64,000 nucleotides of DNA from Simplicispira sedimenti. Its GTDB lineage: Bacteria; Pseudomonadota; Gammaproteobacteria; Burkholderiales; Burkholderiaceae_C. The stretch lies in NCBI RefSeq assembly GCF_022760965.1, contig NZ_JAKVIJ010000001.1:62001-126000 (forward strand), in the 5' to 3' direction. The notes below the pieces were generated by a model that was not told the DNA's origin, made no database searches, and worked only from the letters and a program-made list of their open reading frames with translations. Positions 58,286 to 64,000 of the stretch are shown piece by piece (position 1 is the first letter of the stretch; each line of letters begins with the position of its first letter). The position numbers and the translations under genes were made by a program.

Positions 58286-60568
58286 TTATTTGGTGTCGAA
58301 ATGGGTTGCCCCATCCCAATCTGGATCGTAGGGTAGCACTCTACGCTCTTGCAGACGCTGCGCATAAAAGTGCAGCAGCTTGTCCCCTGCGGGGTTGGAT
58401 TGGATGCTGGGCCAGAGTTCATCGCACAAGGACCAGTTCTGCGCCCGGAATGCGGCCAGCCAGCGGTGCCAGGATTCCATGGCCTGGAGGTTTTCACCCG
58501 CCACCCGCCCCGCCACACCCAGTGGGTAGTAGATGGCGACGGCCTGCTCCTTGCCTTTGACACGGACGCGGTCCAGCTCGAGCCAGACAAAACCCGGCGC
58601 CTGCGCGCGCGTGCTTTCGCTGGCAACGATCTCGACTCCATAGGCCTTGCACAGCCCTTCCAGGCGGGAACCGAGGTTGACCGCATCGCCGATGACGGTG
58701 TAGCTGCGGCGCACGTCGGAGCCCATGTCGCCCACGCACATGGGGCCGGTGTTGAGTCCTACCCCAACGCCGATGACGGGCAGGCCTTGCGCCTGGTGTT
58801 CGGTATTGACCGCGTGCACAGCCTGCACCATGTCCAGTGCCGCCTGCACCGCCAGGTGTGCATGGTCGGGAGCGGTCACGGGTGCGCCCCAGAAGGCCAT
58901 GACGCAGTCGCCCATGTATTTGTCGATGGTTCCGCGCTGCTGGCGGATGACATGGGTGAGTCTGCTGAACAAGGTGTTGAGCAAGGCCTGCAACTGCACC
59001 GGCTCCATGCGCTCGGACAGGGTGGTGAAACCGCGAATGTCGCAGAACATCACCGTCAGCTCACGCATGGCCGCTTGCATGCTGTAGCGCTCGGGCTCGC
59101 GCACCATTTCATCCACCAGCTCGGGCGGCACGTAGGTACCAAACAAATGGGCCAGTCCGCGCTTGGTGCGGCTTTCCACAAAATAGCCGTAGCTCATGTT
59201 CAGGGCAAAGGCCAGCAGCACCATCACCAAGACGGTGGCCAAGGGAAACACCAGGCTGTGGGACAGAAACAGCCACAGATTCAAACCAACCAAGGCCGCA
59301 AACACCGAGATACTCAGTGCCAATGCGAGGCCAGCCCCCAGCCACGGCAACAGCAGTCCCAGCAACAAGCCGGCGATGGCAATCTGCGCCAGGTCAAAGC
59401 CCAGAGCGTAATCCGGCTGCACTGGGCCCTGCCCATCCAGAAAGCGGGCGACGAGGTTGGCGTGTGCCTCCACGCCCGGATAGGCGCCCCCCACAGGCGT
59501 AGCGCGCAAATCCTGCAGCCCCGGCGCCGTGGAGCCCACCAACACCACCTTGTCCCGCAATTGCGCGGCCGGGAGCTTGCCCCGCAGCACGTCAGATGCA
59601 GAGACATAGCTGAACGAGCCGCCCTGCTGTCCCCCGGGCCCTCGGTAGGGCACCAGCACTGCCAACCGATCGTCGGTGGGGATGAGTTGGCTGCGCCCAT
59701 CCTGGTGCAGTTCGATGCCCTGAACGGCAGCCCATTCCTGCGTGCCGCCCGCCGCAAAGCTGGGCCGCACCTCCGGCAAGCCCAGCAGGGTACGAAACAC
59801 GGCCAACGCCAGGGATTCGTAGTACTGCCCCTGGTACTGCGCCAGCAGTGGCAATGAACGCACCACGCCATCATCGTCGGACATGGCATTGAAAAAACCC
59901 GCCACGGGCGCCGCCTGGGCCAGCGAGGGGATGTTGCTGCCATGCCCGTTCCAGGCCGTGGCGCGCAATGCCTGGCCCATCAATTGCTGGCGGGTCACCA
60001 CAGGCTGGGGGAGCTGGCCACGCGCGCCACCGTCGCGGTCGCTGGTGAAGTAGTACCCCAGCACCACGCTCTGCCCTCGCAGCACTTCAGCGAAGCGTTG
60101 GTCAAAGTCGAGTTTCGGGGCCAGCTTCTGCAGGGCCTGCCCATAGCCGGGCATGTCGCGCAATGCCCCCTGGGCCAAGTGCTGCAGATGGCGCAGCCCT
60201 GAGCTGCCATCGGGCTCGGAAAAAACGACATCGAAACCCAAGACAGCCGCCTGTTGGCGCTCCAACAGCTCCTGGGTCAATTGCGCCAGTTTGTCACGCC
60301 CCCAGGGCCAATGGCCTACTTCTTCCAGGCTGCGCTCGTCAATATCGACGATCACCACACGCTCGTCCAGCGTGCGCGGCATGGTGGCGCGCAAGCGGAT
60401 GTCGTAAATGATCTGGTCCAGCCGATCGAGCACCGGCATGCGCCATGCACCGCTGGCGTGCAGCAACGCCAGCAGCATGGGCAAAAAAGCAACCAGGAGG
60501 CGCAAGCCGCGGCGGCGCAATGCAGCGCTCCAACGTTTGGCCTGGACCGAAGGCGCCTGGTGCGTCAT
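58286..60568 (-). CDS. CHASE2-domain class III adenylate/guanylate cyclase
   Basis: This 760-residue transmembrane cyclase has an N-terminal helix and a large extracytoplasmic CHASE2 sensor at about residues 35-335 (VVIVDIDERSLEEVGHWPWG, AAVLGFDVVFSEPD, VVLVGSTAPGLQDLRATPVG). Three further helices follow (about 340-435). The class III catalytic domain carries metal aspartates in TVMFCDIRGFTTLSERM (about 507) and in DKYMGDCVMAFWGAP (about 553), and YTVIGDAVNLGSRLEGL later. The Lys next to the second site favours ATP as substrate. It lies between the FHA gene (20-bp gap) and the phosphodiesterase gene (15-bp gap). Confidence 0.93.
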   Translation of the reverse strand: MTHQAPSVQAKRWSAALRRRGLRLLVAFLPMLLALLHASGAWRMPVLDRLDQIIYDIRLRATMPRTLDERVVIVDIDERSLEEVGHWPWGRDKLAQLTQELLERQQAAVLGFDVVFSEPDGSSGLRHLQHLAQGALRDMPGYGQALQKLAPKLDFDQRFAEVLRGQSVVLGYYFTSDRDGGARGQLPQPVVTRQQLMGQALRATAWNGHGSNIPSLAQAAPVAGFFNAMSDDDGVVRSLPLLAQYQGQYYESLALAVFRTLLGLPEVRPSFAAGGTQEWAAVQGIELHQDGRSQLIPTDDRLAVLVPYRGPGGQQGGSFSYVSASDVLRGKLPAAQLRDKVVLVGSTAPGLQDLRATPVGGAYPGVEAHANLVARFLDGQGPVQPDYALGFDLAQIAIAGLLLGLLLPWLGAGLALALSISVFAALVGLNLWLFLSHSLVFPLATVLVMVLLAFALNMSYGYFVESRTKRGLAHLFGTYVPPELVDEMVREPERYSMQAAMRELTVMFCDIRGFTTLSERMEPVQLQALLNTLFSRLTHVIRQQRGTIDKYMGDCVMAFWGAPVTAPDHAHLAVQAALDMVQAVHAVNTEHQAQGLPVIGVGVGLNTGPMCVGDMGSDVRRSYTVIGDAVNLGSRLEGLCKAYGVEIVASESTRAQAPGFVWLELDRVRVKGKEQAVAIYYPLGVAGRVAGENLQAMESWHRWLAAFRAQNWSLCDELWPSIQSNPAGDKLLHFYAQRLQERRVLPYDPDWDGATHFDTK

Positions 60569-60588
60569 GGCCTCAGGCCAGGGACTGG

Positions 60589-61245
60589 TCAGCTCTGGAC
60601 GAACTGCATTTCGGTGCCAGCAAGCTCCAGTCGGTCACCGTTGTGCAGTGGCACCGGTGTACCTCCAATGCGCTGGCCATTGTGCAACGGCATATCTGGC
60701 CCTTCGACGTGGGCCAGCACGAATCCGTTGTTTCTGCGCGTGATGGACGCCACCGCCAGCCCAGGCTTGCCGATGGTCGTCACTACTTTGGTGAGCGCCA
60801 CCTCGCGGCCAGCCGCCGCGCCACTCATGACCTTGATGACCGCATGGAGCGGCGCTGCGGCAGCAGCTGGAGCCGCTGCAGGAGCGGGCCGTGGCATGGC
60901 CGGGGGCAGCACCATGCCGGGCTTGAAGATCATGGTCTTTTCGAACCCGCCCGCCTCTTCGTCGCCATGGAAGCGGATCTTGTACTTGCCCACCTCTATG
61001 GTGTCGCCGTTGCGCAAAGGTTGGCGCTTGGCGGCCTTGCCATTGACATAGGTGCCATTCGTGCTGCCCAGGTCTTCGACCTCGACTTCCTCGCCATGCA
61101 TGTGGAACACCGCGTGCTCTCCACTGACGGCCAAGTTGTCGATCACGATGTCGTTGTAGGGACGACGCCCGAGGGTGGTGCGCTCCTTGGTGAGCTGCAC
61201 TTCCTTGATGACGACACCGTCGATCGACACGATCATTTTGGGCAT
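60589..61245 (-). CDS. Double-FHA-domain phosphothreonine-binding protein
   Basis: This 218-residue cytoplasmic protein has an N-terminal canonical FHA domain (TLGRRPYNDIVIDNLAVSGE, HAVF, EDLGSTNGTYVNGK, LRNGDTIEVGKYKIRF). A Pro/Ala linker of about 25 residues follows, then a second, more diverged FHA domain (VVTTIGKPGLAVASITRRNN, PLHNGDRLELAGTEMQFV). FHA domains bind phosphothreonine peptides, so this is a likely substrate or partner of the adjacent kinase and phosphatase. ATG 61245 has AGGAG six bases upstream. Confidence 0.93.
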   Translation of the reverse strand: MPKMIVSIDGVVIKEVQLTKERTTLGRRPYNDIVIDNLAVSGEHAVFHMHGEEVEVEDLGSTNGTYVNGKAAKRQPLRNGDTIEVGKYKIRFHGDEEAGGFEKTMIFKPGMVLPPAMPRPAPAAAPAAAAAPLHAVIKVMSGAAAGREVALTKVVTTIGKPGLAVASITRRNNGFVLAHVEGPDMPLHNGQRIGGTPVPLHNGDRLELAGTEMQFVQS

Positions 61246-61293
61246 GACCAACTCCTGTAGTTCTCTAAGCTTGAGTAATGAATCTGTGGCTGG

Positions 61294-62097
61294 TTATGCC
61301 GCACCCAACAGGCGCGACATGAAACCTCGTTTGGGACTGTCTGCCGCCGCCTGCACTAGCACCACGCTGATGTTGTCCCGCCCACCTGCGGCGTTGGCGG
61401 CGTCGATGAGCTGGCGCGCCTTGTCAGCCAGAGGCACGCTGGCAGCAGCCAGATCGGTCAACTCCTTGTGCCCGACCATCTCACTCAGGCCGTCGGAGCA
61501 CATCAGGTACAAGTCCTGCGGCTCCACAAGGAATTCATTGATTTCGACCAGCACGTCTTCTTCCACGCCCAGCGCGCGGGTCACGAGATTGCGGCTGCTC
61601 GACAGCGCCGCCTGCTGCGGCGTGATGAGGCCTGCGTCGATCTGTTCCTGCAACCAGGAATGGTCACGCGTGATCTGCTCCAGCACCCCTTCACGCAAAC
61701 GGTAGCAGCGCGAATCGCCAATATGCCCCAGCATGAGACGAGTGCCCTGGAACACGCCCACCACCAACGTGGTGCCCATGCCCATGTACTGCGGGTTGGC
61801 CTCCGAAGCGCCCAGGATGGCCTGGTTGGCGTTATCCACACAGATCTCGATGGCACGCCGCAAATCCTGCGCCTTGAGGTGCGTGCCTGCCTGCGCAATC
61901 CAACGGGAGAGCTCGGCCTGAATGAACGTGGTGGCCATGCCGCTGGCCACCTCCCCAGCGTTGTAGCCCCCCATGCCGTCAGCCAGCACGGCGAGCTGCG
62001 CCACAGGGTCGACCGTGACCGCGTCTTCGTTGTTGGCGCGCACACGGCCCGGGTCGGTGAGCGCGCAGAACTGGTAACTGATGGACAAACCCGTCAT
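61294..62097 (-). CDS. PP2C-family Ser/Thr protein phosphatase (Stp1-type)
   Basis: This 267-residue metal-dependent phosphatase has the bacterial Stp/PrpC blocks TDPGRVRANNEDAVTVDP, VLADGMGGYNAGEVASGMAT, MLGHIGDSRCYRL, TRDHSWLQEQ, LYLMCSDGLSEM and GGRDNISVVLVQ. All the metal-binding aspartates are present. Its ATG overlaps the kinase stop codon (ATGA), a strong sign that the two act as a kinase/phosphatase pair. Confidence 0.95.
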   Translation of the reverse strand: MTGLSISYQFCALTDPGRVRANNEDAVTVDPVAQLAVLADGMGGYNAGEVASGMATTFIQAELSRWIAQAGTHLKAQDLRRAIEICVDNANQAILGASEANPQYMGMGTTLVVGVFQGTRLMLGHIGDSRCYRLREGVLEQITRDHSWLQEQIDAGLITPQQAALSSSRNLVTRALGVEEDVLVEINEFLVEPQDLYLMCSDGLSEMVGHKELTDLAAASVPLADKARQLIDAANAAGGRDNISVVLVQAAADSPKRGFMSRLLGAA

Positions 62098-63905
62098 GGC
62101 GTGGCCTTGTCCCGGCCCGTTGCGGGCGTGCGCGGCGCAGCCGCGTCCATCACGGTTTCTTGGAAATCCGACATATTGTGCCCAGGGGGATTGCTGAGCG
62201 CATCATAGACGAGCGCCTGCCCTGGCGACACGTTCGCGGGGGTGCCTGCCCCCCCGAGGGTGGCGTGCACGCCACGCAGGGCGGAAGCAAACTGCCGTCC
62301 GGTCTGAAAGCGCTCGCGCGGGCTCTTGCGCAAGGCCTGTTCCACCACCTGCGCCAGGTCCGCCGGCAGTTCTGGCCGCAGCGTGCGCAGGTCAGGGGCA
62401 GGCGTATGGGCGATGTGGTGCATCAGCTCGCTCATGGAGTTGCCGCGCAGGGGCAACTGGCCGCTCAGCAGCTGGAACAGTGTGACGCCCAAGGCGTACA
62501 GATCGCATCGCCCATCCACGCGCTGGCCCGCGAGCTGCTCGGGCGCCATGAAGCTGGGCGTGCCCAGCACGAGACCGGTGCGCGTCTTGCTGCTGTCGGT
62601 GATGCGGGCGATGCCAAAGTCCGATACCTTGACCGCGTCGGCGCGCGGGTCGTACATGATGTTGGCGGGCTTGATGTCACGGTGCACCACATTTTGCTGG
62701 TGCGCATAGTCCAACGCATCGGCCACCCGCGCCGCAATCGACACCACCTGCTCCACCGGCAGCAACTTGCCCGGCTGGGTAGCGCTGCTCAGGTCCTGGC
62801 CCTTGAGCAGTTCCATGGCGATCCAGGCCAGGCCCTGGTCCTCACCCGCGTCATAGATGGTGACGATGTTCTGGTGCTGCAGCCGCCCTGCGGATTCGGC
62901 CTCACGGAAAAAGCGCGCCCGAGCATCCACAAGGGCCGCACCATCGAACTCCTGCCCCAGCGCCAGCGCCTTGATGGCCACGATCCGGCCAATCTTGGGA
63001 TCGCGCCCCTGATAGACCACGCCCATGGCACCACGACCCAGCTCCTTTTCAATCTGATAGCGCCCCAGCGTGGCAGGGTGCGCCGCAGAATCCGATGGCA
63101 GTTCCTGGGGCTTGCTGGCCTGGGCTGCTATTTCGGCCAGGTGACGTGCACGCTTGCGCCGCTTGCGCGCTTCGGCATGCTGGCGGTCGTGACGCAGGAG
63201 GTGTTCATACACCGCCACGGCCTGGTCGTAGCGATGCTTCTGTTCGAACTCATGGGCCAGGTTCAGCAATTCGCCCTGCACCTGCGGCAAGCCGCGCGCA
63301 CGGCGCAGGCGCTCAAAAGCCATATCCAATTGACCTTGGCCCATCAAGGCCAAGCCCATCATGCGCTCGGATTCGACCTCTGCGGCCGACGGCGCAGCCA
63401 CCGCCTTGTGCTCCGGATCGACCCGCACCAGCAGGACCTGCACCAACCCACCCAGCACCAGCACCTCCACCGGCAGAGTGAGCGGCAGCGCCACAGAAGC
63501 CGCTTGCATGGCGCCCCACTGCAAAGCCAGCAGCGCGCCCGCCAGACCGAGGGCCAGTCCTGCCCCGGCAACCGCGCTCAACACCGGCAAGACCCCGACG
63601 AGCACCAGCAGAGCCGCCTGCACACCCAGCCAAGGCAGAGCCACTACCCACGCCGGCACAGCATGCAGTTGCTCCGCAGAATGCACACCTGTCGCTGCAG
63701 CGTCGAACAGATGGCGATCCAGCGCACCGCCAGACAAGAGATGCAGCAGCCCCAGCACCAGCGCCACCAGCACGGCCCCAGCCCCGTGCCGTAGCACGTG
63801 CTGCCATGTCTGACGCCCTCCTCGGTGACCACCCACTGTTTGCACCCCTGTTGTTCGCACTCTATGTAAGCAAGAATTGCGCCCCGACATCCGGGGCCAC
63901 GCCAT
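62094..63905 (-). CDS. Membrane Ser/Thr protein kinase with N-terminal helices
   Basis: A protein of up to 603 residues. Three or four membrane helices lie in the first 150 residues (VLVALVLGLLHLLSGGALDR onward). A helical TPR-like region with EQKHRYDQAVAVYEHLLRHD follows at about 170-260. The Hanks-type kinase domain lies at about 280-545, with GRGAMGVVYQGRD, VAIKALAL near 312, HRDIKPANIMYD near 410, DFGIAR and GTPSFMAPEQLAG. Unusually, the kinase is C-terminal to the membrane part. The start is uncertain (ATG 63905 or ATG 63890). The short stretch between helices 1 and 2 looks like a reduced CHASE2 domain. It is the first gene of the signalling operon. Confidence 0.9.
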   Translation of the reverse strand: MAWPRMSGRNSCLHRVRTTGVQTVGGHRGGRQTWQHVLRHGAGAVLVALVLGLLHLLSGGALDRHLFDAAATGVHSAEQLHAVPAWVVALPWLGVQAALLVLVGVLPVLSAVAGAGLALGLAGALLALQWGAMQAASVALPLTLPVEVLVLGGLVQVLLVRVDPEHKAVAAPSAAEVESERMMGLALMGQGQLDMAFERLRRARGLPQVQGELLNLAHEFEQKHRYDQAVAVYEHLLRHDRQHAEARKRRKRARHLAEIAAQASKPQELPSDSAAHPATLGRYQIEKELGRGAMGVVYQGRDPKIGRIVAIKALALGQEFDGAALVDARARFFREAESAGRLQHQNIVTIYDAGEDQGLAWIAMELLKGQDLSSATQPGKLLPVEQVVSIAARVADALDYAHQQNVVHRDIKPANIMYDPRADAVKVSDFGIARITDSSKTRTGLVLGTPSFMAPEQLAGQRVDGRCDLYALGVTLFQLLSGQLPLRGNSMSELMHHIAHTPAPDLRTLRPELPADLAQVVEQALRKSPRERFQTGRQFASALRGVHATLGGAGTPANVSPGQALVYDALSNPPGHNMSDFQETVMDAAAPRTPATGRDKATP

Positions 63906-64000
63906 GAGGCTATGACCAGTTACCCAGCCATAGCGACAGGGTTTGCCTGCGCCGGATCCGACAAAATTGTCAGCACCAGAAACAAAAAGCGCCTGGGCAC

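Noticed and set aside
63906..64000. Possible end of another minus-strand gene at the right edge
   Set aside because: The remaining 95 bases are too short to decide the frame. No family-like sequence is visible, so no feature is called.
1..64000. tRNA or rRNA genes, CRISPR arrays, insertion sequences and integrases
   Set aside because: I looked for spaced direct repeats, transposase motifs and tRNA-like cloverleaf ends and found none. The multi-copy sequences present are the two intergenic repeat families.

Overview
The window looks like a chromosomal segment of a beta-proteobacterium of the family Comamonadaceae (Acidovorax/Hydrogenophaga/Delftia-like). The evidence is GC-rich coding sequence throughout, the gene families present (fused indolepyruvate ferredoxin oxidoreductase, YhdP, GlnE, YaeQ, TfpX-type pilin accessory protein) and two dispersed intergenic repeat families. 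About 60 protein genes are supported. I saw no tRNA, rRNA, CRISPR array, insertion sequence or prophage.

Layout. 0-3.7 kb: end of an unknown gene, then the secretion genes secF, secD and yajC on the minus strand. 3.9-7.7 kb: a minus-strand Fur-boxed iron-uptake operon (P19-type FtrA, OprB-like porin, cupredoxin FtrB, polyferredoxin FtrD) with no FTR1 permease. 7.9-12.1 kb: indolepyruvate ferredoxin oxidoreductase facing an Lrp/AsnC regulator. 12.3-14.4 kb: a DUF3667 membrane protein and a LuxR-type regulator, both preceded by the same 20-bp palindrome at LuxR-activation spacing. 14.5-17.4 kb: a four-gene operon headed by a metalloprotease-TPM fusion. 17.5-26.7 kb: mltA, a carbon-nitrogen hydrolase, yhdP and glnE. 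26.8-33.3 kb: a TetR-controlled RND efflux operon. 33.4-34.6 kb: a degenerate HD-GYP protein.

34.6-43.8 kb: a MerR/B12-binding regulator carrying the LitR/CarH photoreceptor signature faces a nine-gene, mostly overlapping operon. The operon encodes a flavoprotein, DUF1365, a CFA-type methyltransferase, a chalcone-isomerase-fold protein, an MFS carrier, DUF3833, an SDR, an NTF2-fold protein and MipA. The likely theme is light- or singlet-oxygen-induced remodelling of membrane fatty acids. Its leader carries an 11-bp GC-rich hairpin that ends one base before the first start codon.

43.8-50.0 kb: housekeeping genes (GST, purB, yaeQ, terC family, a small membrane protein, an M48 protease, moaC). 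50.0-57.4 kb: a type IV pilin locus. From its upstream end it holds pilA with a sigma-54 promoter and terminator, tfpX, a 1007-residue membrane spermidine-synthase-like protein and a PglL/Wzy-type ligase flanked by an intact and a decayed Uma2 gene. The pilA-tfpX-synthase part is visibly AT-rich and looks horizontally acquired. 57.5-63.9 kb: a minus-strand signalling operon of Ser/Thr kinase, PP2C phosphatase, double-FHA protein, CHASE2 adenylate cyclase and an MBL-fold candidate cyclic-nucleotide phosphodiesterase, next to pilA.

Two repeat families recur. Family 1 (palindrome GCTAT..ATAGC plus AGCGCTTAT..ATAAGCGC) lies mostly at gene 3' ends and in places forms coding sequence, including two signal peptides. 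Family 2 (about 90-160 bp) always begins just after a stop codon, in the same orientation as the gene it follows.
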